From assembly GCF_003970695.1 (NCBI RefSeq), contig NZ_CP034570.1:310001-374000 (forward strand): a DNA stretch of 64,000 bases. The letters are read 5' to 3'. A program made the position numbers and the translations under genes. This stretch comes from Maribacter sp. MJ134 (GTDB lineage Bacteria; Bacteroidota; Bacteroidia; Flavobacteriales; Flavobacteriaceae). Of the stretch, positions 7,701 to 16,966 are shown one piece after another (the stretch's first letter is position 1; every line of letters begins with the position of its first letter). The notes under the pieces are model-generated. The model was not told the origin of the DNA, ran no database searches, and saw only the letters and a program-made list of their open reading frames with translations.

Positions 7701-9032
7701 ATGTCAACACATTCTTCGCGGCTACAGCTATTGTTTGTTCTGTGCTTTCCACTACTTTTCTTTTCCCAAAACTACGAGATGGTGAAGGGACAGCAGGTAG
7801 AAAAAATTAAATTTGAGTTGATCAATAATTTAATGGTCGTGCCAATTGAGGTCAACGGAACAAAATTGTCCTTTATTATGGATTCCGGTGTAGGGACGCC
7901 AATTTTATTTAATCTAGCCGACCAAGATTCCATTCAACTTAAAAATGTTTCAGAAATCACCATAAATGGTCTCGGTGAGGGAGACCCCATAAGTGCACTT
8001 AGTTCTAGCGGTAATTTTTTTAACCTCGGAAACATTAGAAATTTTGCTCAAAAATTGTATGTTGTAATGGATGGTGGAATTAATTTTTCTCCTAGTTTAG
8101 GCGTACCTATTCATGGTATTATTGGTTATGATCTTTTTAAGGATTTTGTGGTAGATATCAATTATGTCCATAAAAGTATCCGATTTTACGATCCTGAGGA
8201 TTATACGTATAAATCAACAAAAAAATCCAACACCTTACCCATTGATATTATTAATAAGAAGGCATATTTGGCGGCAGAGGTAGCTTTAAGGAATGAAGAG
8301 CGTTTTGATGTTAAACTTTTGTTGGACACCGGAAGTAGCGATGCCGTTTGGTTATTCGAGGATGAAGATTTAAGTGTTCCTAAAGAATATTATGAAGATT
8401 TTTTGGGAAAAGGACTTGCGGGCGATATTTATGGTAAAAGAACCAGGATCAACCACTTAAGGATAGGGAACTATCAATTGGATGATGCGAAAGCAGCTTT
8501 TCCAGATATGGTCACCTTCAGTTCTATTAAAAATCTTGGGGATCGGAATGGTAGTCTAGGAGGAGAAGTTTTAAGACGCTTTAATATCATTTTCGATTAT
8601 CGGAATAGGAAAATTACACTGAAAAAGAATAGTAATTTTAAGAAGCCTTTTCGGTATAACATAAGTGGTATAGACTTGCAGCATGCCGGTGTAAGGTATG
8701 TGTCCGAACGTATTGCCAATACCAATGGTGTTATGTTCAGTAACGAAAGGAAGTACGGTGATGTTAAGATTTTATTGGAACATGCTACCAAACTCAGTGT
8801 TGTGCCAGAAATTGTAGTTTCTGCAATACGGGCGGGTAGCCCAGCACATAGCGCGGGTTTAAAGGAAGGAGATGTTATTTTAGCCGTGAATGGAAAAAGA
8901 ATCCACCGTTATAAACTTCAAGAAGTTTTACAGATGTTAAACGACAAGCAAGGTAAGCGGGTTAAAGTGCTTATCGAAAGGTCGGACAATGACCTGCTCT
9001 TCAGCTTTGTTTTAAAAGACCTTTTTAAATAA
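7701..9032 (+). CDS. Exported retropepsin-like aspartic protease with PDZ domain
   Basis: 443 residues from the ATG at 7701. The frame extends 10 codons further to a TTG, but the ATG places the signal peptide (RLQLLFVLCFPLLFFSQ) at the very N-terminus. Two aspartyl-protease lobes follow: FIMDSGVGTPILFN (DSG in place of DTG) near residue 65 and LLLDTGSSDAVWLF (canonical DTG) near 210. A C-terminal PDZ domain covers about 350-440 (AIRAGSPAHSAGLKEGDVI, LAVNGKRIHRYKLQEVL). This two-lobe plus PDZ layout is common in Bacteroidota; substrates are unknown. Transcribed alone, convergent with the DUF1573 gene, with a bidirectional terminator between them. Confidence 0.88.
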   Translation: MSTHSSRLQLLFVLCFPLLFFSQNYEMVKGQQVEKIKFELINNLMVVPIEVNGTKLSFIMDSGVGTPILFNLADQDSIQLKNVSEITINGLGEGDPISALSSSGNFFNLGNIRNFAQKLYVVMDGGINFSPSLGVPIHGIIGYDLFKDFVVDINYVHKSIRFYDPEDYTYKSTKKSNTLPIDIINKKAYLAAEVALRNEERFDVKLLLDTGSSDAVWLFEDEDLSVPKEYYEDFLGKGLAGDIYGKRTRINHLRIGNYQLDDAKAAFPDMVTFSSIKNLGDRNGSLGGEVLRRFNIIFDYRNRKITLKKNSNFKKPFRYNISGIDLQHAGVRYVSERIANTNGVMFSNERKYGDVKILLEHATKLSVVPEIVVSAIRAGSPAHSAGLKEGDVILAVNGKRIHRYKLQEVLQMLNDKQGKRVKVLIERSDNDLLFSFVLKDLFK

Positions 9033-9064
9033 AATAGCCCGGCAGAACCGGGCTATTATTTTTT
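9031..9064. terminator. Bidirectional terminator between convergent genes
   Basis: Perfect 10-bp arms AATAGCCCGG (9033-9042) and CCGGGCTATT (9048-9057) with loop CAGAA. A T-run (ATTTTTT) follows on the plus strand and a T-rich stretch (TTTTATTTAAAAA) on the minus strand. It serves both the protease and the DUF1573 gene. Confidence 0.85.
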
Positions 9065-9080
9065 ATGTGAAAGATGTAAA

Positions 9081-9473
9081 TTATTTACCGCTAACGGTAG
9101 CTTTAATTTCTCCTTTTATCTTTAAAACTTTTGTAGGTGTATCAGCGTTCGATATTACGGTGATGGCCTTTCTAATAGGACCTACACGGTTGGTATCGTA
9201 CTTCACCTGTATTTCACCAGTTTTACCAGGTAAAATAGGAGCTTCGGGCTTTTTAGGTATGGTACAACCACAACTAGAACTTACCTTGCTAATGATTAGA
9301 GGAGCTGTTCCCGTGTTCGTAAATTCAAATACACGCACACCATCAGAACCTTTTGCTATTTCCCCATAGTCAACGGTCTCTGTCTTAAACTCGATTTTGG
9401 CGGCCGTATCCTGTGCTGTCGCAGTAAATCCGACTAGACCAACAAATAATAAAAGTACTATTTTTTTCATCAT
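9081..9473 (-). CDS. Exported DUF1573 domain protein
   Basis: 130 residues. Signal peptide MMKKIVLLLFVGLVGFTATAQ (two adjacent possible Met starts). A single DUF1573 domain, an Ig-like ASPM/SPD-2/Hydin-related fold, follows: VDYGEIAKGSDGVRVFEFTN, the conserved Cys pair in SSSCGCTIP, and the closing strands TVISNADTPTKVLKIKGE. The family is abundant and secreted in Bacteroidota, with no established biochemical role. It has its own strong promoter at 9494-9524, divergent from the valS promoter, and shares a terminator with the protease gene. Confidence 0.88.
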   Translation of the reverse strand: MMKKIVLLLFVGLVGFTATAQDTAAKIEFKTETVDYGEIAKGSDGVRVFEFTNTGTAPLIISKVSSSCGCTIPKKPEAPILPGKTGEIQVKYDTNRVGPIRKAITVISNADTPTKVLKIKGEIKATVSGK

Positions 9474-9493
9474 TTTAATTTTTGAGCGAATTT

Positions 9494-9524
9494 CAAAATT
9501 AAATCTTTTCAGTTCAACCTCAAA
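9494..9524 (-). promoter_or_regulatory. Bacteroidota promoter for the DUF1573 gene
   Basis: On the minus strand: TTTG (9524-9521), a 19-base spacer, then TAATTTTG (9501-9494). This is an exact match to the TTTG-N19-TAnnTTTG consensus. It lies 21 bases before the gene start and sits back to back with the valS promoter. Confidence 0.65.
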
Positions 9525-9528
9525 ATCC

Positions 9529-9559
9529 TTTTGTTATACTCTAACGTTACTTATTTTTG
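9529..9559 (+). promoter_or_regulatory. Bacteroidota promoter for valS
   Basis: TTTTG (9529-9533), an 18-base spacer, then TATTTTTG (9552-9559). This matches the Bacteroidota consensus and predicts a transcript starting near 9565 with a leader of about 100 bases before valS. Confidence 0.55.
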
Positions 9560-9586
9560 TTTCGTATTTAATTTTAGGTAAAAAAG

Positions 9587-9630
9587 AAGCTGAAAGCGAT
9601 ATTTAACAAATCTTTTCGGCTTTGTTTTTT
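9587..9630 (+). promoter_or_regulatory. Hairpin plus T-run in the valS leader (possible attenuator)
   Basis: AAGCTGAAAG (9587-9596) can pair with CTTTTCGGCTT (9612-9622), with one bulge and one G-U pair. It is followed by GTTTTTT (9624-9630). It lies inside the predicted valS leader, between promoter and start codon, where a terminator-like structure would be regulatory. No leader peptide with Val codons and no T-box motif is visible. Confidence 0.3.
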
Positions 9631-9667
9631 AGTCCTTACCCCTTTAATTCAAAAACTATTCCAAAAA

Positions 9668-12292
9668 ATGGAAATCCCTTCAAAATATGAGCCTCACGAG
9701 GTAGAGAACAGATGGTACAACTATTGGATGAAAAATAACTTCTTTCATTCTACGCCAGATAATAGGACGCCTTACACCATCGTTATTCCACCACCAAATG
9801 TTACAGGGGTGTTGCATATGGGGCATATGTTAAACAATACCATCCAAGACGTATTGATCCGTAGAGCCCGTTTAATGGGTAAGAATGCCTGCTGGGTGCC
9901 CGGCATGGACCATGCATCAATAGCCACTGAGGCTAAGGTCGTTGCCAAATTGAAAGCGGAAGGAATAGCTAAATCGGACTTATCTCGAGAAGAATTTTTA
10001 AAGCATGCTTGGGATTGGACGGATGAATATGGAGGCGTAATTCTAGACCAATTAAAAAAGTTAGGCTGTTCCTGTGATTGGAACAGGACAAAATTCACTA
10101 TGGATGACGATATGTCAGCTTCCGTAATAAAGGTTTTTGTCGATTTATACAAAAAAGGGCAGATATACAGGGGCCACAGGATGGTTAATTGGGATCCGGA
10201 AGCACAAACTACACTATCTGACGAAGAAGTAATTTATGAGGAAAAGCAGGGATTACTCTATTATCTGGAATACCAATTAGAGGGCTCGGAAGAAAAGGTG
10301 ACCATTGCCACCACAAGACCCGAAACTATTTTGGGTGATACCGCGATCTGTATTAACCCAAACGACGAAAGGTTTCAGCATTTGAAAGGTAAAAAAGCTG
10401 TTGTACCCATTTGCGGTAGGGTCATTCCTATAATCGAGGACGAGTATGTTGATATTGAATTTGGAACGGGATGCCTTAAAGTAACACCCGCACATGATAT
10501 TAACGATAAGTCTTTAGGAGAAAAGCACAATCTTGAAACTATAGATATTTTCAATGATGATGCCACACTGAACAGTTTTGGACTGCACTACCAAGGAAAG
10601 GATAGATTTGTAGTACGTAAAGAAATCGCTAAAGAACTCAAAGAAAAAGGCTTCTTGGTTAAAACGGAGACGCATATTAATAAAGTAGGTACTTCTGAGC
10701 GAACCAAAGCGGTAATAGAACCTAAACTTTCGGATCAGTGGTTTCTTAGAATGGAAGACTTGGCAAAACCAGCTTTGGATGCGGTAATGACCAGCAAGGA
10801 AGTAAAACTTTTCCCAAAGAAATTTGAGAATACCTACCGCCATTGGATGGAAAATATACGGGATTGGAATATTTCTCGTCAACTATGGTGGGGACAGCAA
10901 ATTCCTGCATATTATTTTGGTGACGGTCAAGAAGATTTTGTAGTTGCCGAAAATGAGGATGAGGCGTTGAAGTTGGCACAAGCTAAAAATCCAAATATTA
11001 AAAAAACGGATTTACGCCAGGATGAAGATGTACTAGATACTTGGTTTTCTTCATGGTTATGGCCCATTAGTGTCTTTGGCGGAATTTTAGAGCCCGAGAA
11101 TGAAGAGATTCAATATTATTACCCAACAAACGATTTGGTGACCGGTCCGGATATTCTGTTTTTCTGGGTAGCACGGATGATTGTTGCAGGGTATGAATAT
11201 CGAGAAGAACGACCTTTTGAGAACGTTTATTTTACCGGATTGGTAAGGGATAAGCAGCGAAGAAAAATGTCCAAATCCCTTGGCAACTCTCCAGATGCCT
11301 TAAAGCTAATAAGCGATTACGGTGCCGATGGCGTTCGGGTCGGATTACTTCTAAGTTCGGCCGCTGGTAACGATTTAATGTTCGATGAAGACCTCTGCCA
11401 GCAAGGAAAGAATTTTGCCAATAAGATTTGGAACGGGTTTCGCCTGCTAAAGGGATGGGAAATCTCGGATTTGCCACAGCCTGAGGCCTCTAAATTAGCA
11501 TTGGACTGGTACACTTCAAAGTTCAATGAAACTTTGGTTGAAATTGAAGATCATTTTAGCAAATACCGTATTTCCGATGCATTAATGAGTATCTACAAAT
11601 TGGTATGGGACGATTATAGTTCTTGGTTGCTAGAACTCATAAAACCGGCCTACCAACAACCCATTGACAAAACAACTTTTGACGCGGTAATCCGGCTTTT
11701 TGAACAGAACTTAAAGCTGTTACATCCCTTTATGCCTTTCCTTACCGAGGAAGTCTGGCAGCATATTGCTGTAAGAACTCCTGAGGAGGCATTAGTAGTA
11801 GCGGAATGGCCCAAGGTATCGCAGTCCGATAAAAGCTTAATTTCAGAATTTGATTTTGCCGCAGAGGTCATTTCCGGAATCAGAACTATCAGAAAGGAAA
11901 AGAATATTCCTATGAAGGAAGCTTTGGAGCTTTCTGTATTGAACCAAGAAAAAGTAGCTTCCAAATGGGATGCCGTCATCTGTAAACTGACCAACGTCTC
12001 TAAGGTTTCTTATATAGATAGTCCGCTAGAAGGTGCACTTACCTTTCGTGTAAAATCTAACGAGTACTTTATACCTATTGCCGGAAACATTGATATTGAT
12101 GCGGAAATAGCCAAGATAAAAGAAGAGCTGAAGTATACGGAGGGTTTTCTAAAATCGGTTCAGAAAAAATTATCCAATGAGCGTTTTGTGAATAATGCCC
12201 CGGAGCAGGTCGTTGGTATCGAAAAGAAGAAGGCAGCCGATGCCGAGGCAAAAATTGAAACGTTAAAGAAGAGTCTGGCAAATTTAAGTTAA
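9668..12292 (+). CDS. valS: Valyl-tRNA synthetase
   Basis: 874 residues, the usual size for bacterial ValRS. It charges tRNA-Val and edits mischarged threonine. Class I signatures are [12 protein letters not shown] (HIGH-type, about 45-56) and KMSKSLGN (about 533). The CP1 editing domain lies between, with [14 protein letters not shown] near 218 and [29 protein letters not shown] and [12 protein letters not shown] mark the catalytic core. An anticodon-binding domain follows and the C-terminus is a charged coiled coil (about 805-870), the ValRS tRNA arm. Preceded by its own promoter and a structured leader. Monocistronic or co-transcribed with the HEPN gene 6 bases downstream. Confidence 0.97.
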   Translation: MEIPSKYEPHEVENRWYNYWMKNNFFHSTPDNRTPYTIVIPPPNVTGVLHMGHMLNNTIQDVLIRRARLMGKNACWVPGMDHASIATEAKVVAKLKAEGIAKSDLSREEFLKHAWDWTDEYGGVILDQLKKLGCSCDWNRTKFTMDDDMSASVIKVFVDLYKKGQIYRGHRMVNWDPEAQTTLSDEEVIYEEKQGLLYYLEYQLEGSEEKVTIATTRPETILGDTAICINPNDERFQHLKGKKAVVPICGRVIPIIEDEYVDIEFGTGCLKVTPAHDINDKSLGEKHNLETIDIFNDDATLNSFGLHYQGKDRFVVRKEIAKELKEKGFLVKTETHINKVGTSERTKAVIEPKLSDQWFLRMEDLAKPALDAVMTSKEVKLFPKKFENTYRHWMENIRDWNISRQLWWGQQIPAYYFGDGQEDFVVAENEDEALKLAQAKNPNIKKTDLRQDEDVLDTWFSSWLWPISVFGGILEPENEEIQYYYPTNDLVTGPDILFFWVARMIVAGYEYREERPFENVYFTGLVRDKQRRKMSKSLGNSPDALKLISDYGADGVRVGLLLSSAAGNDLMFDEDLCQQGKNFANKIWNGFRLLKGWEISDLPQPEASKLALDWYTSKFNETLVEIEDHFSKYRISDALMSIYKLVWDDYSSWLLELIKPAYQQPIDKTTFDAVIRLFEQNLKLLHPFMPFLTEEVWQHIAVRTPEEALVVAEWPKVSQSDKSLISEFDFAAEVISGIRTIRKEKNIPMKEALELSVLNQEKVASKWDAVICKLTNVSKVSYIDSPLEGALTFRVKSNEYFIPIAGNIDIDAEIAKIKEELKYTEGFLKSVQKKLSNERFVNNAPEQVVGIEKKKAADAEAKIETLKKSLANLS

Positions 12293-12298
12293 TCATGG

Positions 12299-13312
12299 AT
12301 GTATGTTTTCTTACCAATAAGAAGTTCTGATTATGAGCCCTTATACAAAAAGTATCAAAGTTTAATTTCGGAAATTAATAGTCTAAAGGATTTTCAGAAA
12401 TTAAGTCAGTTATCAATATCTGATAACAAAGAATTGAGAAGATTTCATAGCGTCGAAATTCGGGTGAACCAAGCTTCAGAAAAGAAAGTACTTGAAAAGT
12501 GGTTACAATTTACTCCTAATAATTTTGGTTGGGAACAAAAATATGCATTTGAAATACCTCCGGATTGTGATATGCTGGGCATTAAATTGAAAACTCCTCA
12601 AGAAGATTATTTTTATTCTGTCGTACGTGATTTTAATAAAGATTTCAATTGGCTAATAATTAGCGATATTCAAGATGTATTAAATCGATTAATGCTAATT
12701 CTCAATATAGCAAGTAATTCTATGGTTGATTTCTTAGAAGGATCAGCATACTTTGATAACGGATTTCATATCGGAAAAACTACTACTTACATAAGCAATA
12801 TGGAATTTGTTTATGGTCATTCTTATGGTCTCAACTGGCCAATTATTCCAGATATAACTCTAAGTCAAGTTGTAGAATGGTTTTCTGAAAATATGCATCC
12901 GTATGAGCTTAGCACCAATTCTGTTCAGAGAGGTATTAACTCCTTTTCTTATAGTTTTTACAAACCTGGACAGTTAGAATCTTCAAATTTATTTTGGATG
13001 ATGTTAGGTATAGAAGCTATTTTATGCGAGGGGAAGAGTGAAATCCAAAAACAAATTTCAATGAAACTTTCTTTAATTTTTGATACTCCTCCCAATTTTA
13101 AGAAAAAAATAAATCAATTATATAATTATAGGTCTAGGTTAATTCATGGAGATTTAAATCTCACTGGTAAATTTAGTTACGATAGAAATGAACTTACGGA
13201 AGAATACAATAATTATTTATATTTTGCCACTTCAATTCTAATCTCATTGATTAAGGATTTAATTCAGAAGAATAAGACTAAATACGAATTTGAAATTATC
13301 CTTAAAGACTAG
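12299..13312 (+). CDS. Apea-like HEPN domain protein
   Basis: 337 residues of largely unfamiliar sequence and visibly more AT-rich than its neighbours. The C-terminal third matches the Apea-like HEPN pattern. A helix LFWMMLGIEAILCEGKSEIQ is followed by a long helical linker and YRSRLIHGDLNL. The R278-x4-H283 motif is the HEPN ribonuclease signature (Rx4-6H). The N-terminal 200 residues contain no motif I recognise. The ATG at 12299 lies 6 bases after the valS stop. HEPN proteins of this kind occur in anti-phage, abortive-infection and toxin contexts, but no antitoxin or defence partner is adjacent. RNase activity is an inference from the motif. Confidence 0.75.
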   Translation: MYVFLPIRSSDYEPLYKKYQSLISEINSLKDFQKLSQLSISDNKELRRFHSVEIRVNQASEKKVLEKWLQFTPNNFGWEQKYAFEIPPDCDMLGIKLKTPQEDYFYSVVRDFNKDFNWLIISDIQDVLNRLMLILNIASNSMVDFLEGSAYFDNGFHIGKTTTYISNMEFVYGHSYGLNWPIIPDITLSQVVEWFSENMHPYELSTNSVQRGINSFSYSFYKPGQLESSNLFWMMLGIEAILCEGKSEIQKQISMKLSLIFDTPPNFKKKINQLYNYRSRLIHGDLNLTGKFSYDRNELTEEYNNYLYFATSILISLIKDLIQKNKTKYEFEIILKD

Positions 13313-13381
13313 TCTTGCTAAGAAAAACGCATTGTTTTTTAAGAATAGAATGTTTGTTATCTTTAGACAAACAGCACTGTC

Positions 13382-13975
13382 ATGAAAACAAAAATATGCA
13401 TATTACTCACTTTTTTAGGAGCTTACCTAACTGCTCAAGAGAATACTACTAAAATTCTGCCTGCAGAGATACAGATTAAGACTGCGGTTCTTCCCGCACC
13501 AGAGGCCGATAAAGAGGCGGCAATGGTGTACGGCTATGATACCACGGGTAATATGGTTGTACTTCGCCAGGGAAGCAATAATCTCATTTGCCTTGCCGAT
13601 GACCCTAGTAAGGAGGGTATAAGTGTCTCCTGCTACTCCAAAAAGTTAGAACCTTTTATGAAAAGGGGTAGAGAGCTTACGGCAGAAGGAAAAAATTTTA
13701 AGGAAAAGAGAGAAATCCGAGGTATGGAAGTAGCCCAAGGTAAAATTAAAATGCCCAATGAGCCTAGTATGACGTATATCTATTATGGAAGTGAAGCGGG
13801 TTATAATCCTGATACGGGTGAATTAGCGGATGGTCAATTCAGATATGTCATATATACGCCTTTCGCAACTACGGAGTCCACAGGATTGCCCGATAAACCG
13901 CATGCCAAAGGAATGCCATGGTTAATGGATCCTGGTACATTCCGAGCTCACATTATGGTCGGGCCTTTTAACTAA
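13382..13975 (+). CDS. Exported protein of unknown function
   Basis: 197 residues with a signal peptide MKTKICILLTFLGAYLTAQ ending in the AQ cleavage typical of this phylum. The mature protein has a possible beta-rich N-terminal part (AAMVYGYDTTGNMVVLRQGS) with two Cys (LICLAD, SVSCYS). A helical region (LEPFMKRGRELTAEGKNFKEK) and a conserved-looking Pro/Gly-rich C-terminus (GMPWLMDPGTFRAHIMVGP) follow. I do not recognise the family. It is transcribed with the membrane hydroxylase gene 18 bases downstream, so both could act on envelope material. Function unassigned. Confidence 0.8.
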   Translation: MKTKICILLTFLGAYLTAQENTTKILPAEIQIKTAVLPAPEADKEAAMVYGYDTTGNMVVLRQGSNNLICLADDPSKEGISVSCYSKKLEPFMKRGRELTAEGKNFKEKREIRGMEVAQGKIKMPNEPSMTYIYYGSEAGYNPDTGELADGQFRYVIYTPFATTESTGLPDKPHAKGMPWLMDPGTFRAHIMVGPFN

Positions 13976-13993
13976 TAGCCCAAAATTAGTATA

Positions 13994-15262
13994 ATGGAAG
14001 CATACGCTACGGCCTTACTTTATGCCATTCCTTTTTTCATGGTACTCTTGGCAGTTGAGATTCTGTACGGTTATCTCATCAAAAATCAAAAGCATAATGT
14101 TCTAGACTCCGTTTCTAGTATAAGTTCTGGGCTTACCAATATCATAAAGGATTCTCTAGGAATAGGGGTTATCCTAGTTACCTATCCTTACTTATTAAAT
14201 ACCCTTGCAGTTACTGAAATTGAAAATACTTGGCTGGTTTGGATAATTGCATTCATCGCAATAGACTTTGCCGGGTATTGGAACCATAGACTAAGTCACA
14301 AAATAAATTTTTTCTGGAACCAACATGTTATACATCACAGCAGCGAGGAGTTTAATCTGGCCTGCGCATTGCGGCAATCCATTTCTAATTTATTGGGATA
14401 TTTTCCTTTTCTCTTAATCCCTGCCGCTTTGTTGGGCATACCAAATGAGGTAATCGCCATCTTAGCTCCTGTGCATTTATTCGCTCAGTTCTGGTACCAC
14501 ACACAACACATCGGAAAATTAGGTTTCTTGGAATATATTATTGTGACACCGTCCCAACATCGGGTGCATCATGCGATAAACCCGGAATACATCGATAAGA
14601 ATTTAGGACAACTATTATGTGTGTGGGACAGGCTTTTCGGTACGTTTCAGGAAGAATTAGATGAGGTGCCTCCCCAATATGGTATATTGAAACCCGCAAG
14701 AACATGGAATCCGTTATATATTAATTTTCAACATCTTTGGAGATTACTTCTAGATGCTTGGAGAACCGATAATTTGTGGGACAAAATAAGAATATGGTTT
14801 ATGCCCACTGGTTGGAGACCAAAAGACGTACTAGAGGCGTATCCTATTCAGGTAATAAAGGATGTCTATACCTTTGAGCGTTATAAGACGGCGACCTCTA
14901 CATTATTTAACGCTTATCTGATATTTCAGTTGTTGACTACAACCGCTTTATTATTATTTATGTTCTTTAACTACGGGAATTTGAACTATAAAGAACTCCT
15001 TATGTACGGAGGTTTGATATTTTTAGGAATTTATGGGTATACGAGCTTAATGGACAGAGCTTCCTATGCCGTTTGGGTCGAGGTGTTCAGAGGGGTTCTG
15101 GGAGTCCTTGTCGTTCTCATTACCCAAGATTGGTTTGGACTGAATGTCTATGTAGTTTGGGGAAGTTTGATGGTGTCCGTTTATTTTGTTATCACTATTA
15201 CAGGTGGTATTTACTTTACCTTTAGTAAAACTTTAGAGCCTAAAAATCAATTGACCATTTAA
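13994..15262 (+). CDS. Fatty acid hydroxylase / sterol desaturase superfamily membrane protein
   Basis: 422 residues. Several TM segments: about 5-27, 50-75, 85-105 and 130-170, then four more after 310. The eight-His di-iron motif is complete: NHRLSH (Hx3H), NQHVIHHS (HxxHH), WYHTQH and PSQHRVHHAINPEY (HxxHH). The superfamily uses non-haem di-iron and O2 to hydroxylate or desaturate lipids; the extra C-terminal TM domain resembles alkylglycerol-monooxygenase-like members. The actual lipid substrate is unknown. It lies between the exported unknown protein and the creatininase-family gene, spaced 18 and 9 bases, consistent with one operon. Confidence 0.88.
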   Translation: MEAYATALLYAIPFFMVLLAVEILYGYLIKNQKHNVLDSVSSISSGLTNIIKDSLGIGVILVTYPYLLNTLAVTEIENTWLVWIIAFIAIDFAGYWNHRLSHKINFFWNQHVIHHSSEEFNLACALRQSISNLLGYFPFLLIPAALLGIPNEVIAILAPVHLFAQFWYHTQHIGKLGFLEYIIVTPSQHRVHHAINPEYIDKNLGQLLCVWDRLFGTFQEELDEVPPQYGILKPARTWNPLYINFQHLWRLLLDAWRTDNLWDKIRIWFMPTGWRPKDVLEAYPIQVIKDVYTFERYKTATSTLFNAYLIFQLLTTTALLLFMFFNYGNLNYKELLMYGGLIFLGIYGYTSLMDRASYAVWVEVFRGVLGVLVVLITQDWFGLNVYVVWGSLMVSVYFVITITGGIYFTFSKTLEPKNQLTI

Positions 15263-15271
15263 ATCAAAAGC

Positions 15272-16036
15272 ATGATAAGACCCTATATTTTAGCGGAAAC
15301 CAATTGGAAGCATGTCAAGGACGAGAGCTTTGAACTTGCTATTTTACCCTGGGGAGCAACGGAGGCCCATAATTATCATTTACCTTATGCTACCGATAAT
15401 TTTCAGGCTGAAGCAATGGTTCAAGAATCAGCAAAAATGGCATGGGAAGAAGGCCATAAAGTCGTTGTATTACCAACCATTCCATTTGGAGTAAATACGG
15501 GGCAAAAGGATATTTATTTGGACATGAATTTGAACCCAAGTACACAATTGGCCATTCTTAGGGATATTATCACGGTATTAAATAATCAAGGAATTTATAA
15601 ATTATTGATATTCAACGGACATGGTGGTAATAATTTTAAACCTTTGGTTAGGGAGTTGGGCTTAGAATTTCCTAATATGTTCATTAGTTTCTGTTTTTTT
15701 CCACAAATGTTTAATAAGTCCATGTATTTCAAGGAAGCAGGTGATCATGCCGACGAAATGGAAACTAGTCTTATGCTCTATTTAAGACCAGATTTAATTC
15801 TTCCAAGGGCCGAGTGGGGTAGAGGAGAAGCTAAGAAGTTTAAAGTAAACGCTTTTAATGAAGGATGGGCATGGGCAGAACGTCAATGGTCTAAGGTCAG
15901 CGCGGACACGGGTATTGGAAATCCTGAATACGCTACCAAGGATAAGGGAGAACGTTTCTTTAAGGATGTTTGCGAAAAACTTTCAAAGCTTCTAAAAGAG
16001 CTTTGTGATGCCGATTTGGAGCATCTATTCGAATAG
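15272..16036 (+). CDS. Creatininase-family metal-dependent amidohydrolase
   Basis: 254 residues, close to the family's 240-260. Metal-binding motifs are visible. LPWGATEAHNYHLPYATD (about 26-43) carries the Glu/His/Asp ligands of the GSTEQHGPHLP family motif. FNGHGGNNF near 117 and GDHADEMETSLML near 156 complete the set. Members hydrolyse creatinine or cyclic imides, or act in cofactor pathways (MftE/ArfB), so the substrate cannot be assigned. The ATG at 15272 is 9 bases after the hydroxylase stop. Convergent with the ACBP gene, 14 bases away, without an obvious terminator. Confidence 0.88.
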   Translation: MIRPYILAETNWKHVKDESFELAILPWGATEAHNYHLPYATDNFQAEAMVQESAKMAWEEGHKVVVLPTIPFGVNTGQKDIYLDMNLNPSTQLAILRDIITVLNNQGIYKLLIFNGHGGNNFKPLVRELGLEFPNMFISFCFFPQMFNKSMYFKEAGDHADEMETSLMLYLRPDLILPRAEWGRGEAKKFKVNAFNEGWAWAERQWSKVSADTGIGNPEYATKDKGERFFKDVCEKLSKLLKELCDADLEHLFE

Positions 16037-16050
16037 CTAGAGGGCCAATT

Positions 16051-16308
16051 TTAGCGTAATTCCTGATTCACTAGTTTAATGTAGGATTTCATTGCGGCCT
16101 TTTGGTCTATGTTTTTAGCTTGTATTAAGGCATTGGCCTTGAAAGCATTAATTAAGGGCGTTTTACTACCAGGGTTTTCAAAATTTTCGTGGGCAATTTT
16201 GTAGTAAGCATATAGTTTTAGCAGAACATCCGCTGGAATGGGGGCTTGGTAACTATTCACAAAATCAATTGCCTCTTTAAAATCAGTATGTAATTTCTTC
16301 TTTTTCAT
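16051..16308 (-). CDS. Acyl-CoA-binding protein (ACBP)
   Basis: 85 residues, the standard ACBP size. The core reads FKEAIDFVNSYQ, then PADVLLKLYAYYKIAHENF, matching the eukaryotic-type L-x-LY-x-YKQA acyl-CoA-binding helix with its Tyr-Lys pair. A last helix, AAMKSYIKLVNQEL, matches A-x-x-x-YI. It should bind long-chain acyl-CoA in the cytoplasm. It is the last gene of rsfS-ftsH-LUD-cdsA-psd-ACBP and its start lies 26 bases inside the psd 3' end, so translation is probably coupled to phospholipid synthesis genes. Confidence 0.88.
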   Translation of the reverse strand: MKKKKLHTDFKEAIDFVNSYQAPIPADVLLKLYAYYKIAHENFENPGSKTPLINAFKANALIQAKNIDQKAAMKSYIKLVNQELR

Positions 16309-16966
16309 TCGGATCTACAAATGTAGCTATACAGGTATTGGCTCCTTTTACTTTCTGATTTAGCTGCACATTTATTTGACAGTCTAAGGGTAAGAAAACA
16401 TCTACTCTTGAACCAAATTTAATAAAGCCAGAATCGTCACCCTGTTGAACACTTTCTCCTTTTTCTGCGTAATTCACAATTCGCCTGGCCATAGCACCTG
16501 CAATTTGCCTAAAGAGGATATCACCAAATTTAGGAGTTCTAATAACCACAGTTGTCCGTTCATTTTCCTCACTTGATTTTGGATGCCAAGCAACTAGATA
16601 CTTGCCAGGATGATATTTGGAATATTGAATACTACCGCTTGCCGGATAGCGTGTGACATGCACATTAACAGGAGACATGAAGATGGAAACTTGCTTACGT
16701 TTATCTTTAAAGTACTCATTTTCTTCCACTTCTTCTATAACTACGACTTTGCCATCCACAGGAGAGAGAATCTCATCAAAATTCTTGGTAACTATTCTTT
16801 TGGGATTTCTAAAGAATTGTAGAATTAGAACAAGTATAACCAAGGCCGTTATTTGTATCGTAAGTTTTAGCCATGGAATTTGCACAAAGAAATGGGATAG
16901 AATGATGGCAATGCCAATTACGAAAAAGGTAGTCAATATAATTTTTTGACCCTCTCTATGAAACAT
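16283..16966 (-). CDS. psd: Phosphatidylserine decarboxylase (short, type A)
   Basis: 227 residues. It converts phosphatidylserine to phosphatidylethanolamine. Hydrophobic N-terminal segments are at about 10-26 and 31-48. FDEILSPVDGKVVVIEEVE, MSPVNVHVTRYPASG and the pyruvoyl-forming site FGSRVDVFLP are visible. There the conserved (L)GS bond is cut to give the pyruvoyl cofactor. Its length fits the short bacterial and archaeal-type enzyme. It overlaps cdsA by 11 bases and ACBP by 26 bases; together with CdsA it marks this as a phospholipid operon. The pssA gene is not in the window. Confidence 0.93.
   Translation of the reverse strand: MFHREGQKIILTTFFVIGIAIILSHFFVQIPWLKLTIQITALVILVLILQFFRNPKRIVTKNFDEILSPVDGKVVVIEEVEENEYFKDKRKQVSIFMSPVNVHVTRYPASGSIQYSKYHPGKYLVAWHPKSSEENERTTVVIRTPKFGDILFRQIAGAMARRIVNYAEKGESVQQGDDSGFIKFGSRVDVFLPLDCQINVQLNQKVKGANTCIATFVDPNEKEEITY

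Noticed and set aside
12299-13312. Toxin-antitoxin pair with the HEPN protein
   Set aside because: No small partner gene (nucleotidyltransferase or antitoxin) is adjacent; neighbours are valS and an exported protein.
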